Counted from the first letter of the stretch, positions 1-12,246 are shown. The stretch: DNA of 64,000 bases from Tuctoria greenei (GCA_036927565.1 JAYESD010000001.1:9300001-9364000); one strand, 5' to 3'. Translations and numbers: made by a program. Notes: a model not told the origin generated them from the letters alone.

Positions 1-1809
1 GATCTCTTAAAGAAATCGTGTGTGAGACTAATATAAATGTGTTTCACCGTGAAAAAAGTGATGGATATCAGAGATAATCAAGTCACGAAGACAACACAAA
101 AAGAATTACTCAGATCCGACGAGAAAAACTCAAGTTATGATCGAAAGATCAAACAATGGTCAATCTGTCCTACCCGAGAAAAACAGTTTTGGAACGCTGC
201 AAAGAAACTCGTGTAGATCATAGAACACAAATCCAATGACCGTGAAATTTTGACATATGATAGAAAATCAAGTTGTTAAGACAAACCAAGAAGAATCATG
301 TCAATTGAATCTGTAAAACTCGAGTTATGGTAAAACCACCGATGAAAGGTAGTGCTGTCCAGAAACTCGACGAGTAAAACTTGTCTGGAACAAGTCGGAC
401 GAACAAGGCACAAAATTTCCTTCAAACTACGAATTTTATTCAATAGAACACAAGAGGAACAGCCCCAAAGTCGTCCACCACAAGCTCTGGGCTCCCTTGC
501 TTATATAACCAGCCCTTAGGCCAACCCAATATCAACTAGGACTCCAATCCTACTCAGCTCATGAATCGTAACTTTCCATAACTCCTCAAGATTCATCTAT
601 ACGCAGATAGAAGCAATCTTAAGACTTCCAAACACCTTAGGAACATATCCCACATTCCTAAACAACTGAAATTCATGACCCACACGAAATCCTATCAGAA
701 CCAACTCAAATCTTTCCGTATTTGAGTCAAACCCGACTCAGCCGCAGCCTGAGTCCATAACCTAGTCGGTTGGACCTTTCCGACCAATTCTTTACGTCCA
801 CATCTCTTCATCACGTCTCGGAACCATGTAGCCACGTCCATTCACTCCTTGCACACGTGCAAACATCTTCCAATGACGTCTACGATACCTTCACATGCAT
901 TGTTCTTGATTTAATCATGCTGCGCAACCTCCTGATCAGCTCAACCACAATTCCTCCTGAATTTGGTTGTTGGAACCTCATCTCCTCCCTGAGACTAGTC
1001 CAATGGATCCCGTCACCAGCCATGTCTTGAACTCAAGCAACACCTGCACATGAATAAACAACCAATCCATACGAGCCCAAGTCCTCGACTTGACTCAAGT
1101 TAGTTCCGAACACAACACCTTGCGTGAGAACCTCACATAAGCATGTTGCAAAGCATATCAAAACAATATCAGCCATATCATCCAAAGCGCACCAAAAACT
1201 TAGTAAAAGAATACTAAGCAAACTTTCCAACAATGTAAAGCAAGTACGAAACATTGCAAATGAAAAGCAGAAGCACTGCAGTCAAGTTCCGGACCTTGCC
1301 AGAGCAACCCGTAGCTTGAGCCGGAGCTAACAAAAGCTAGTAGAACCTAGCGCCGGAGCTTACCAAAACTAGTACAACCAAGCTCCCGCCGGAGCTTACA
1401 AAACTAGCAGGACCTAGCGCTGGAGCTAACTAGAACTAGTCGGAACTAGTAATCCCAAAAGCCGGAGCTAGAAAAATTAACTCGGAGCTTAGCAAAAACA
1501 TGCCGGAGCTATCAAATATATACCGGAGCTATCAAAGACATGCCGGAGCTAACAAAGACATGTTGGAGCTAAAGATAAAGCTCACCGGAGCTAACCAAAG
1601 CTAGTCGGACCTTACCAAGAAGTCAGACCTAGCATCTAGCATAGCCGGAGCTACCCAAACCAAGCTGGATCTACCGTTGGACCTTGCTGTAGCTCAGAGC
1701 TAGAGTCGGACCTTGATAAAAAGGTGTTTTGGTGATATTTAAAACTTTTATCATCAAAGTCAAGTGTATTCACTACAAGCCAATGTATTCAGCACACATA
1801 GGTCTTACA
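1..1809 (-). repeat. 3' LTR of element A (truncated by window start)
   Basis: Matches 8428-10235 with scattered differences (7 in the first 210 bases by eye). Ends in GTCTTACA, where the polypurine tract begins. About 110 bases of the LTR are missing to the left. A TATA-like GGTTATATAAGC on the minus strand lies near 499-510. Short open frames inside (for example 770-1030) are also present in the other two LTR copies but resemble no protein I know. Confidence 0.95.
1300..1720. repeat. Degenerate GGAGCT tandem array in A 3' LTR
   Basis: About 20 imperfect units built on CCGGAGCTAAC or CCGGACCT followed by 10-18 variable, A-rich bases (often CAAAGACATG). The array recurs in the 5' LTR (9735-10145) and in the LTR of element F (62775-63105, some units lost). 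On the minus strand it would lie in the U3 region upstream of the TATA box. Confidence 0.85.
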
Positions 1810-2806
1810 ATCTCCCCCTTGATGAATGCATTGGCAACACCATTTAAAATCCGAACATTGGCTTATTCTCATTAAAAGTTTTGAAGACAATTTCTCCCCT
1901 TTTTGTAAATCAGAAATAAAATGAGAAGAAAATCAAAAATTAAAAATTCACATATCTCTCCCCCTTCATCTCTCCCCATGCACATTATCTTTCCCATTTT
2001 GAATGTGTGATTAATCTCTCCCCCTTTGACAATGTATTCAGCAAGGTAAAAGAGAAATTTTAATTGTTATGAGCATATTATAACATATACATATAAAACA
2101 AAGCTCATCCAAGTCATACTATCAAGTAACTTACACTATCACATCAATGAGATACATAAAGTAGTGTAAGCCATGCTAGAGATCAAATGTAATTTTCAAT
2201 TTAAGAAAGTCATGATCTCACAAACTTAACTATTTCAAACTTGAAAGCAGACACTAGTTTCTGCATCTTATTATTTTTCAAAACACAAATTTAGATCATA
2301 TGATATTTGCAAGAGATTATATGCGCATCTACCTTATTCTAACCAACCAAGCCAAGCCTATGTCATTTGACAATCAGAAGCTTAAGAACATAGTTTTAGT
2401 CATACACAACTTCTTCCAAGTTCATATCTAAGTGCAATGACAAGCAATCTCAAAAGAAGAAGTGCGATACATGCATATTCTCTTGATCTTTTCTCAATTT
2501 ATATTTGTTCATAAAAACTCAACATGTGAGTTGATTACTTGATTAATTCTTTATGATTAAAAGCATTTGTGAGCATGCAACAAGTTCAAAACAGCAAGAA
2601 AGTTCGACCATGACCAGATTTAGTGTAAGTAATTATTCCAATTACTAGACATGGCAAAAACTACAAAATGTATAACACGAGTAATGTAGTAAGAACTTTC
2701 AACATGTAAAAGGAATCGCAAAGTCATATATGTATGAAATACTATGCTTATATTATTTTAATTTCAGATTCACACATAGACTTCCCAAGTTTCAAAAAAC
2801 TCCTCC
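1810..2806 (-). other. Element A 3' non-coding region with several polypurine tracts
   Basis: AT-rich and without a plausible reading frame. On the minus strand it ends in AAGGGGGAGAT directly at the 3' LTR (1810-1820), the priming tract for plus-strand DNA. Similar purine runs (plus strand TCTCCCC types) recur near 1893, 1957, 1971 and 2015. Repeated polypurine tracts upstream of the 3' LTR are a known Sirevirus trait. The same stretch starts the interior of element F (63197-64000). Confidence 0.8.
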
Positions 2807-4421
2807 TCAATTTAAGCCATGAGGATGCATAACCCCTATTTCACTACGAATGTAACAAAAACGAGTGAAATCCAAAGGTTTTGTAAAAATGTCAGCCAAT
2901 TGTTGTTCGGTATCTACATGGTGAAGCACAATGTTTCCTTTTTCAACATTATCTCGGAGAAAGTGATAACAAATGTCAATGTGCTTAGTTCTAGAATGTT
3001 GTACAGGGTTTTTAGCAATGCAAATGGCACTAGTGTTATCACAGAACAATGGAACACTATCTAGATCAACCCCATAGTCCTTAAGTGTTTGAACAATCTT
3101 GTGAGCAAGCACTAGCAGCAGCTACATATTCAGATTCGGCTGTGGATGGTGCAACCGAATTTTGTTTTCTAGAGGACCAAGCAACAAGAGAATTACCAAG
3201 AAAATGACAAGCACCGAAAGTACTTTTCCTATCAATCCCACAACCCCCAAATTCAGCATCCGAAAAATCTTTCAAAGTAACGGTTGAGGAAGAAGGAAGA
3301 AAAATGCCAAATTCTTGGGTTCCATGTAAGTACCTGAGAATCCTTTTGACGGCTTGACGATGTGAAGCACGTGGGGAAGCTTGAAACCGTGCACAAAGAC
3401 ATACGCTGAATTGTATGTCTGGTCTTGATGACGTGAGGTACAAAAGTGATCCGATCATGCTTCTATATTCTTTTTGATTCACAGATTCACCATCTTCATC
3501 AAGTTCAAGTGTTGTTGCTGTTCCCATTGGTGTCCGAAGAGGCTTGCTTTTGTCCATGTTGAAGCGCCTTAGGAGGTCTTTGGTATACTTCGTTTGATGC
3601 ACAAAGGTACCCTCCTTGGTTTGCTTGATTTGCAGCCCCAAAAAGTAAGTGAGTTCACCCATCATACTCATTTCAAATTCGGAACTCATCATTGCTGAAA
3701 ACATGGACACAATATCATGAGAAGCACAACCAAAGATAATATCATCCACATACACTTAAACGAATAATGAGTCATTGCCATGCTTAAGCACAAAAAGAGT
3801 TTTATCAACCTTGCCCATGATAAACCCCTTTTCAAGTAAGAATGTTTTTAACCTATCATACCATGCTCTAGGGGCTTGTTTGATACCGTATAAGGCTTTG
3901 GACAGTTTGTAAACAAGATTAGGAAAATTTGGATTTTCAAAACCCGGTGGTTGTTTAACATAAACCTCCTCATCTATGTAGCCATTAAGAAAAACACTTT
4001 TAACATCCATTTGATATAGCTTAAAACCTTTAGATGCTGCAAAAGCTAACAAAATTCTTATGGCTTCTAATCTAGCGACAGGAGCAAAAGTTTCATCAAA
4101 ATCTAGACCTTCAACTTGAGTGAAACCTTGAGCAACCAACCTAGCCTTATTCCTAACCACAACCCCATCCTCACTTTGTTTATTTTTAAATACCCATTTA
4201 GTTCCAATTAAAGTGTGACCTTGAGGTGGAGGTATAAGTTTCCAAACATTATTTCTTTCAAAATTTTCTAACTCTTCTTGCATGGCAATAATCCAAGATT
4301 CATTAGTGAGTGCGTGTGATATATCTTTGGGTTCAAAAGAAGCAACAAAAGCAGAATGAGCATGAGAGTTTGGATCACAAAATCTGGACCGTGTGACTCG
4401 TTCGTGCAAGCTTCCAATCAT
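2807..4421 (-). pseudogene. pol: Element A pol: reverse transcriptase and RNase H, broken
   Basis: Translation shows the Ty1/copia RT: a TKWVFKNK block, LYQMDVKSVFLNGY, the KQAPRAWYDRL block and the catalytic YVDDIIFG (about 3730-3755). RNase H follows, with KSTFGACHFLG, SEYVAAASA and the terminal KHIDICYHFLRD and LADIFTKPLD blocks. An in-frame TAA at 3756-3758 falls just before YVDD, and the frame changes between 3081 and 3112 inside RNase H. In life this part copies the element RNA and removes the RNA strand inside the capsid. These breaks rule out function. Confidence 0.92.
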
Positions 4422-5969
4422 CTGTTGTGGGGGATGATCTTTGTAAAAACGTAGGGGAACAGATGTCTCACAAGCTTCTTCTTCATTAGGTTCATCGTAG
4501 ATTGATGAGCTTGTGACTTGTGGACAATCAGGACCAGCATAGGTGATAGTCGGAGCTTGTTCAATGTCCGGAGCTGGTCACGTGTCAACTTCGGAACTAC
4601 CAAGCAGTATCACCGGCTCTTCTTCATCTTCGAAAATGCCCTCCCCTTGAGGATACAAATCTGGTCCTGCAACACCGGAGCTAGTACCTGGGCTAGCTTC
4701 ATCAAAAGACACTTCACAAGTCTCCACAATTTTGTTAGTGTCAAGTAAAAGCACACGGTAGCCTCTAGTATGAGATGGATAACCAAGAAACATGCCATCA
4801 ATGGATCGAGGTTCAAACTTATCAAGATTACCATGTTTCTTAACAAAGCATTTGCAACCAAAGACCCGAAAGTGTGTAACACTAGGCCTATGTCCAAACC
4901 GAAGCTCATATGGTGTTTTACCTAGCTTAGCACGCAAGAAAACACGATTTGAGACATAACAAGCGGTTGCTAACGCATCAGCCCAAAATTTCCTAGGAGT
5001 TTGATATTCATCAAGCATAGTCCTAGCCATCTCAACTAAGGTTCTGTTCTTTCTTTCTACAACACCGTTTTGTTGAGGTACATATGGTGAAGAGAATTGA
5101 TGATCTATTCTATTTTCAACACAAAAGTGATCAAAAGATTGATTTTTAAATTCAGTTCCAATATCACTTCTAATTGCTTTTAATGATCCTGGATGATCAA
5201 TTGATAATCTAAGAAATAAAGTTCTAAAGTGACTAAAAACTTCATTCTTAGACGCCATAAAGTAAACCCAAGAGTATCTAGAATAATCATCAACAATAAC
5301 AAGAACATACCATTTACCTCCGAAGGATTGAACACGTGAAGGTCCTACGGTGTCAGGATGCAAACGTTGACATGGTTCAGTTGTCATGATCATTGTGAGA
5401 GGAGTATGTGAACTTGCAACCATCTTTGCATGTCTACAAGAAGAGCACACAATTTCTTTGTCCCCTTTAAGCTTAGGCAGCCCACGTATGCGATCAAGAG
5501 CACTAACACGCGTTAGGTGATCAAAGCCTACGTGACCAAGTCTATGATGCCAAAAATATAAATCCTTTGAATCATTAGCAACTATACACCTATGCTTAGA
5601 GGAAGACATGTCAAAATCAGCTTTAAAAACTCTTCCAAACCGAGACATGTTAAAAATAAGCTCACTATTTGATCCTACAACTTTGCAGCAGTTTTTATTG
5701 AAAATAATTTCTAGATTTTCATCTAGCAATTGTGAAACAAAAAGAAAGTTGTATTTCAAATTTTTGACAAGTGCCACATCCTTCAAAGTGTAGTGATCAT
5801 TTACTCTAATCGAACCCTTAGCAATTATAGGAGTTGAAGAATTATTGGCAAAAGTAACATTCTCTACACGTGACACAAAAGAGAGGGAGAACCAATCTTT
5901 GTTACCGGTCATGTGGCGTGAGCAACCTGAATCCACAATCCAAATGTTCTCCTTCCTCAAACGTGTAAC
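4422..5969 (-). pseudogene. pol: Element A pol: aspartic protease and integrase, broken
   Basis: Starts with the protease active site WIVDSGCSRHMTG (about 5910-5950). The integrase zinc region follows (WHHRLGHVG, then CSSCRHAK), then the catalytic core. Its first Asp lies in HPDTVGP, the second in RSDIGTEF (the usual Asn is Ile here) and the Glu in NGVVERKN. A TAG at 5970-5972 separates it from gag in the same frame. A TGA at 4578-4580 cuts it from RT, again in the same frame. The order protease-integrase-RT-RNase H is diagnostic of Ty1/copia. Confidence 0.9.
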
Positions 5970-7413
5970 CTACATAGAAGCACAATACGTCGATGACTCA
6001 ATACTGGGGTTAGTCAAAAGGCATTTAGGAATCCAGTACTGAGTCATGCGACGTGCAGCAGGAAAAACACGCGAAAGCTGAGACAAAACAGCAGGTTTAT
6101 GAGTCAAAGTTTGAGATTTTTTATTCTTGACTACTGACCTATAAAGTGTTACTTGTGTAGCACAAAAATCAGTAGCTCCGGAGGCAAAAACAGAAGGTCC
6201 GGAGGTAAACTTTGAATGTTTTTGACTCAAGACAGCAGGTTGTACATTCGGTTCAATGTGTGCAGCAAATTTTGCATGAAAGTTATGAGCTCTAGCAATC
6301 ATTCTTTCCCTTTTCTGTTGTTTAGCTAGTCTATAACAAAAATCTATGACATGACCATCTCTACCACAGAAGGTACAATGAAATTTAACTTTGTGTTCAT
6401 GTCTAGATGAGCAAACAATATTTTTATTTGAAACCGAATTAGGCAACACGCCTGCAGATTTGAAAACCACTCCTTTTTGTTTAGGAACTGTTTGAATCAA
6501 ACCACTTCCTAATAACTTTACAATTTTAGGTGGATGTGCCTTAGCATGAGCATGAGAATCAAAACCTAAACCAGTTTTATCATTGCAAGACTTGGAAGAA
6601 TTTAGCAGTAAGTTTAGGTTCTTATTCCCATTACAAAACCGATTTAATGTCCTATGCATGTCATCAAGTTTATTGGACAGATCAAGGCAATTTTCACATG
6701 AAGTTTTTCCTTTTAGTTTGCAATTGGAACAAAATTTAAATTCATGAGAACGTAAAGCATTGTTCAATATAGAAATTTCATTCATAGCATCCTGTAGTTT
6801 CTTATCAAGATCATCACAAGTAGAACAATGCAAATCAATTGTAGAACAAGAAGCATCTTTCAAGTTTTTATCATTAAGTGCAGCAATTTTCAATTTCTAA
6901 CTCATGTTTATCAAGTGTGGAGGTGTGCGCACTTCTTAATGAGGACAATTGTTCATATATTAAATCACATGAGGAACATGCATCATCACTAGGAATCAAA
7001 GTTTTTAAACGGTTCATTTCAGATTCTAGTGATTCAATTTTAACAGCACTATCCCTAAGCTTTTTGTCCTTTTTCTTAACAATAACAGTGGCACGAGAAA
7101 TAGCATCGCACATTTCTTTGCAAGTAGGACATACCTCTCCATTGTCGCTGTTGTGTTCTGCCTCCTCCATACTTGATCTTGACTTGCCTGCCATGAAGCA
7201 CAAGTTTGCCAAATCATCTTCATCTTCATCACTTCCAATGTCCACATCGCTTGAACTGAACTCTTGAAGCGCGGTGATGAAACTATTGATCATCTTGCGT
7301 CCTATGGTACCTTTCTTCTTCTCGTTAGAATTTCTAGAGGAGGTCCGAACCTTGCTTTGTTTTTCTTCCCGGGTGGTCGGACCTGAAAGTTTAGGGCATT
7401 CTGTACGAAAGTG
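5970..7413 (-). pseudogene. gag: Element A gag C-terminal extension: coiled segment and second CCHC knuckle
   Basis: The 7293-6874 part carries an acidic patch (SDEDEDD) and a heptad-rich stretch. The frame then changes between 6893 and 6874, and 6893-5970 continues with Cys-rich repeats and a long Asn/Lys-rich linker. A second knuckle, CTFCGRDGHVIDFC (near 6325-6365), is followed by a basic run. The same arrangement (knuckle, coiled region, second knuckle, then protease) is found in element B. It is typical of Sirevirus Gag, which is longer than in other copia lineages. Confidence 0.82.
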
Positions 7414-8252
7414 TCATGTTTTACCACATTCAAAACAGCGTTGAGGTCCGGAGCTTCCTCTCCTTCTAGTTCTCACATTCTGCAATGCTTTTGAGAATCT
7501 AGTAGAGATGAGTGCCAACTCCTCTTCTGTAAATTCTTCGATCTGCTCTAGGGTTAGTGAGGACAACAAAGCAAGAGTACTGCAGGATGATGATTGGCCG
7601 GAGCTAGACATGTCACGTTGTGAGACAAATGCAATAGACTTGTTTGGGTTCTTACATGCTAGGATGTCAATTTCATGAGTTTTTAGTTTAGAATAAAGTA
7701 CATCTAATGTAAGAAAACTCATGACATTTGATTCACAAATAGATGTTACTTTCATTTCCCAAATTGAGATGTCTAATGCACTAAGAAGTTGCCTATCATT
7801 CTCAGCATCAGAAAAATTAACATTGACACTACGTAAGTTGCTGAGAATTTTATTGAAACGAGCAAAGAGGTCATCGATAGAATCACCTGGTTGCATTTCA
7901 AAGCGCATATATCCTTTTTGAACATATCTTATTTTACCTCCTTGATTGTGTTGGAGCCTTCATGATAATCACAGAGAGCTCTCCAAACATCGTATGCTGA
8001 TCGGAGGTGCGCGACACGATCAAAGTCGCTTTGAGTGAGTGCTTGGATAATCAAGTTTCAGGCTTTGTTGTTGTTGTCGACGTCCCGTAGGTTTGTGGCC
8101 GTGACTTGATCATTAGGTGGCACTTCATAAGGCTTATACACCTTCTCCCATATTGCAAATCCTTGTGCCTGTATAAAAGCCTCCATGCGTGCCTTCCAAA
8201 CCTGAAAATCAATACCAGCAAACACACAAGGTTTGACAGAGTACTTCTCCAT
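7414..8252 (-). pseudogene. gag: Element A gag N-terminal (capsid) part with first CCHC knuckle, broken
   Basis: The start ATG at 8252 lies about 50 bases inside the primer-binding site and opens with a copia Gag N-terminus (FAGIDFQVWKARMEAFIQ). That frame closes at 8058. The capsid core resumes in another frame at 7908 (DDLFARFNKILSNLRS). An Arg-rich stretch is followed by the first knuckle, CFECGKT-stop-HFRTEC: a TGA at 7414-7416 falls inside the knuckle and the frame then continues. Gag would form the particle in which the element is copied. Confidence 0.85.
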
Positions 8253-8300
8253 GATGATTAGTAAAAAAACACGTGCAAATCACAAAGATTAGAGCACCGT

Positions 8301-8313
8301 GGCTCTGATACCA
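8301..8313 (-). other. Primer-binding site of element A (initiator tRNA-Met)
   Basis: On the minus strand the LTR end ...CTACA is followed by AT and then TGGTATCAGAGCC, complementary to the 3' end of plant initiator tRNA-Met. This fixes the minus orientation and the LTR border at 8316. Confidence 0.93.
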
Positions 8314-8315
8314 AT

Positions 8316-10235
8316 TGTAGGATTGAAGAGCACGTGAAAAGCTACCAGAGGGGGGGGGGTGAATGGTAGATTTAAAAATCTTACGCAGCGGAAACAATTA
8401 AACCCCAACCTCTTCGGCAGAAAAATGATCTCTTAAAGAAATCGTGTGTGAGACTCATATAAATGTTTTTCACCGTGAAAAAAGTGATGGATATCAGAGA
8501 GAATCAAGTCACGAAGACAACACAAAAAGAATCACTCAAATCCGACGAGAAAAACTCAAGTTATGATCGAATGATCAAACAATGGTCAATCTGTCCTACC
8601 CGAGAAAAACAGTTTTGCAACGCTGCAAAGAAACTCGTGTAGATCATAGACCACAAATCCAATGACCGTGAAATTTTTACATATGATAGACAATCAAGTT
8701 TTTAAGACAACCCGAAAAGAATCATGTCAATTGAATCTGTAAAACTCGAGTTATGGTAAAACCACCGACGAAAGGTAGTGCTGTCCAGAAACTCGACGAG
8801 TAAAACTTGTCTAGAACAAGTCGGACGAACAAGGCACAAAAGTTCCTTCAAACTACGAATTTTATTCAATAGAACACAAGAGGAACAGCCCCAAAGTCGT
8901 CCACCACGAGCTCTGGGCTCCCTTGCTTATATAACCAGCCCTTAGGCCAACCCAATATCAACTAGGACTCCAATCCTACTCAGACCACGAATCGTAACTT
9001 TCCATAACTGCTCAAGATTCTTCTATACGCAGATAGAAGCAATGTTAAGACTTCCAAATACCTTAGGAACGTATCCCACATTCCTAAACAACTGAAATTC
9101 GTGACCCACACGAAATCCTATCCGAACCAACTCAAATCTTTCCATATTTGAGTCAAACCCGACTCAGCCGCAGCCTGAGTCCATAACCTAGTCGGTTGGA
9201 CCTTTCCGACCAATTCTTTACGTCCACATCTCTTCATCACATCTCGAAACCATGTAGCCACGTCCATGCACTCCTTGCACACGTGCAAACATATTCCAAT
9301 GACGTCTATGATACCTTCACATGCATTGTTCTTGATTCAATCATGCTGCGCAACCTCCTGATCAGCTCAACCATAATTCCTCCTGAATTTGGTTGTTGGA
9401 ACCTCATCTCCTCCCTGAGACTAGTCCAATGGATCCTGTCACCAGCCATGTCTTGAACTCAAGCAACACCTGCACATGAATAAACAACCAATCCATACGA
9501 GCCCAAGTCCTCGACTTGACTCAAGTTAGTTCCGAACACAACACCTTACGTGAGAACCTCACATAAGCATGTTGCAAAGCATAGGAAAACAATATCAGCC
9601 ATATCATCCAAAGCGCACTAAAAACTTAGTAAAATAATACTAAGCAAACTTTCCAACAATGTAAAGCAAGTATGAAACATTGCAAATGAAAAGCAGAAAC
9701 ACTGCAGTCAAGTTCCAGACATTGCCAGAGCAACCCGGAGCTTGAGCTGGAGCTAACAAAAGCTAGTAGAACCTAGCGCCGGAGCTTACCAAAACTAGTA
9801 CAACCAAGCTCCCGCCGGAGCTTACAAAACTAGCAGGACCTAGCGCCGGAGCTAACTAGAACTAGTCGGAACTAGTAATCCCAAAAGCCGGAGCTAGAAG
9901 AATTAACTCAAAGCTTAGCAAAAACATGTCGGAGCTATCAAATATATGCCGGAGCTATCAAAGACATGTCGGAGCTAACAAAGACATGCCGTAGCTAAAG
10001 ATAAAGCTCACCGGAGCTAACCAAAGCTAGTCGGACCTTACCAAGAAGTCGGACCTAGCATCTAACGTAGCCGGAGCTACCCAAACCAAGCCGGACCTAC
10101 CGTCGGACCTTGCTGTAGCTCAGAGCTAGAGTCGGACCTTGATAAAAAGGTGTTTTGGTGATATTTAAAACTTGTATCATCAAAGCCAAGTGTATTCACT
10201 ACAAGCCAATGTATTCAGCACACATAGGTCTTACA
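8316..10235 (-). repeat. 5' LTR of element A, complete (1920 bp)
   Basis: Begins TGTAGGAT and ends GTCTTACA on the plus strand (TG...CA ends). A TATA-like GGTTATATAAGC lies at 8935-8946 on the minus strand, expected to drive the element. A G run (about 8347-8358) lies near the inner border. The GGAGCT array is at 9735-10145. The flank to the right is the middle of element B's 5' LTR. Confidence 0.95.
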
Positions 10236-11219
10236 GATCATCCGATGTGAATGGCTCATCTACATCGGTCCATCAGTACAGTTTGCAATATCATTGGACC
10301 AAGTGTAGCACCGGATCATCCGATGTACAAAAATATACACATCGGTCCATCACTCCAGTAAGCATCAAGTTTGAGTCAATTCTGGAGGAAGAGCCACTGG
10401 ATCATCCGATGAGAAGACAGGAGCAACATCGGTCTAACAACGGTCATATCTGACACAATGACGTCAGCTAAAGTAAACTTGACCGATGATAACTAAAGGG
10501 GAGACATCAGATCATCCGATGTCCACAGTAAAGTTCTGTCAGCCTACTTTTCCAATGGATATTTCGGGGAGGCTGGCTATAAATACCCCCTAATCCTGTC
10601 ATTTCGCCACGTCTTGATCACCAGACACTATCAACACATCCACAAGCGTTTAAGACCAAGAGCAATCACTTCCACATCATTTCGATCACCTATACACCAA
10701 GAATTAGGCTAGAACTAGCTAGAGAGAGAGCTTGTGTGCCTCCATTCTGGGTGAGTGGACTCTCTAGGATAGTGAGAGAGCCTCAAGGAAGTTCCCTTGG
10801 TGTTTGTCACTGTGAGGAGACTTCCGGAGCTTGCCAAGGCGTTTGTGGAAGCCCGGATGGTTGAAGTTGTACAAGGCTTGAGCTCCACCTTGCCGAGGTT
10901 GGCAAACGGAGAGGAATAGTGAAGATCCCTCGTCTCGGTGACTTGGGTGTGGCAAAACCCTTTGGTGGGTGCCACAACGTGGATGTAGGAAGATCTTGAC
11001 GATCTTGCCGAACCACGGGATAAAACCTCGTGTCTCTTAGGGAGTTTGCATCCTCCTCCTTTCCCTTACGTTTATGCATTTTACATTCCACAAAGTTCCT
11101 ATTTACTTAAATGCATAGATAGTTTGCGTAGGGAATTGAGATTTTAAGAATTAAGTTTTATTGCTTAGATTTTTTAAAGAAGCCCAATTCACCCCCCTCT
11201 TGGGCATTCGATCCTTACA
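10236..11219 (+). repeat. Element B 5' LTR, right-hand 984 bp
   Basis: Aligns with 46730-47715. The first about 420 bases are outside the window, separated by the insertion of A. Contains the palindromic GGATCATCCGATG units, a GGCTATAAATAC TATA box (near 10578) and ends CCTTACA. Confidence 0.93.
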
Positions 11220-11221
11220 AT

Positions 11222-11234
11222 TGGTATCAGAGCG
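11222..11234 (+). other. Primer-binding site of element B (initiator tRNA-Met)
   Basis: TGGTATCAGAGCG follows the LTR end after the two bases AT, the same spacing as in element A. Confidence 0.92.
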
Positions 11235-11279
11235 AGGTTGCTCATAGGATCATTCTAGCTTCACCGCTAGAGAGCTAAA

Positions 11280-11417
11280 ATGGCCAAGGTTGGGGGTTCG
11301 GTTCCTATCTTCGAGGGCAAGAACTTTGCCTATTGGAAAGCACGCATGTGCGCTTATCTAGAGGCTATTGCTCCCGAAGTATGGGAAGCGACCCACGCGG
11401 GGTTTGGAGAACATAAC
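11280..11417 (+). pseudogene. gag: Element B gag, first 46 codons
   Basis: ATG at 11280, about 60 bases after the LTR. It reads PIFEGKNFAYWKARMCAYLE, the usual start of Sirevirus Gag (compare the element A N-terminus). The frame is cut after codon 46 by element C. The next bases of the gene are at 24311, after the duplicated ATAAC, and read NYVGDQIKWDAKARN. Confidence 0.88.
11413..11417 (+). other. Target-site duplication ATAAC, left copy (element C)
   Basis: ATAAC directly before the TGTCGACTG end of C; the second copy is at 24306-24310. Confidence 0.95.
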
Positions 11418-12246
11418 TGTCGACTGTTGGAGTCGGCAGATCCCCTGACACTACTAAGTGTTGAAGGAGTTTGTAGTTCGGTTTGGGCGCGCGGAGACTC
11501 AAGAAGGTGAAACGCGATTGGACACGAGTGACACAGTGGTTTACGTGGTTCGGGCCGCCTGAGCGTAATACCCTACTCCACGGGTGTGTGTGTGTTGTAT
11601 TAACTTGTGAGCTTCAGAGCGTTCGAGAGTTCTCTCTTTCGTGTATCGTCGGTTTGTCCTTTTATAGTACAAGGACAAACCGTTACAAGTCAGCCTGGCC
11701 CGACATGTGGCCCTGGCGGTTACTAGTATTGATACACGAGATTAATTGTTGTTAATAACCCTGTAACGGCTCCGATAGTGCCGTTACAGGTGTTAAGATC
11801 GTCCGATTAAGTATCATTACGTGGAATTAATGATAATTAATCGGGTCTTGAAGTCTGCGGCTGTCCTTTGAAGATCCGGAGCTGTTACAATGTCTCCCGG
11901 AGGTTTGAAGCGGTCAGCTCCGACGTATGGACACGTGGCAGCTCCGGAGCTTGCTTGTGGGAAGCGGGAAGCTCCGGGGTGGCCTGACACGTGTCAGGTC
12001 CGGAGCTTCTCTCGGTCAGGGGTTAAGTCCGGAGGTGCCGTTTCAGTACCTAACCCGGAGCTTCACCCTTGCGGGTAATAGCTCCGGTCTGACAGTACAC
12101 GTGGCAACCTAGGGGTTAACCATGTTGGAGAAGCAGGTCCGGTTATGTCTGACAGGTGGGCCCCCGAGGGTCTTTAATTTGAGTAGATGTCCTTCCCTTG
12201 AGATCTTTGTAATCTCAGGGGGTGTATGGTTTTTAGGGTACCGACA
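11418..12246 (-). repeat. 3' LTR of element C (829 bp)
   Basis: TGTCGACTG...GGTACCGACA. Differs from the 5' LTR by about five substitutions and one missing A near 11817. The TATA-containing inverted repeat is at 11650-11682. Open frames in it recur in the other LTR and carry no recognisable domain. Confidence 0.96.

Larger units (their letters stand above)
1..10235 (-). mobile_element. Element A: Sirevirus-type Ty1/copia retrotransposon (left LTR cut by window edge)
   Basis: Two near-identical long repeats (1-1809 and 8316-10235) flank a 6.5-kb interior read on the minus strand. The right repeat is followed, in minus orientation, by a primer-binding site matching initiator tRNA-Met, so it is the 5' LTR. 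Inside are gag with two CCHC knuckles, protease, integrase, RT and RNase H, in the Ty1/copia order. Long LTRs, a second knuckle after a coiled segment and several polypurine tracts before the 3' LTR match the Sirevirus (SIRE/Maximus) lineage. The right side joins the 5' LTR of element B in mid-sequence, so A inserted there; the matching target duplication lies outside the window. Several stops and frame changes show it is dead. Confidence 0.93.

Noticed and set aside
770..1030. 86-codon frame in the A LTR, also present at 9196-9456 and 62241-62444
   Set aside because: Conserved only because the three LTRs are copies of one another. No known domain, no start context, and it is shortened in F.
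1300..1720. Array of short repeats that superficially resembles a CRISPR
   Set aside because: Units and spacers are degenerate, spacing is irregular, the array recurs within LTR copies and the DNA is plant.
11222..11234. tRNA-like sequences TGGTATCAGAGC
   Set aside because: These are retrotransposon primer-binding sites complementary to a tRNA 3' end, not tRNA genes.
11483..11755. 90-codon frame in the C LTR, also at 23541-23813
   Set aside because: Present because the LTRs are nearly identical. No similarity to known proteins, and not kept open in D.
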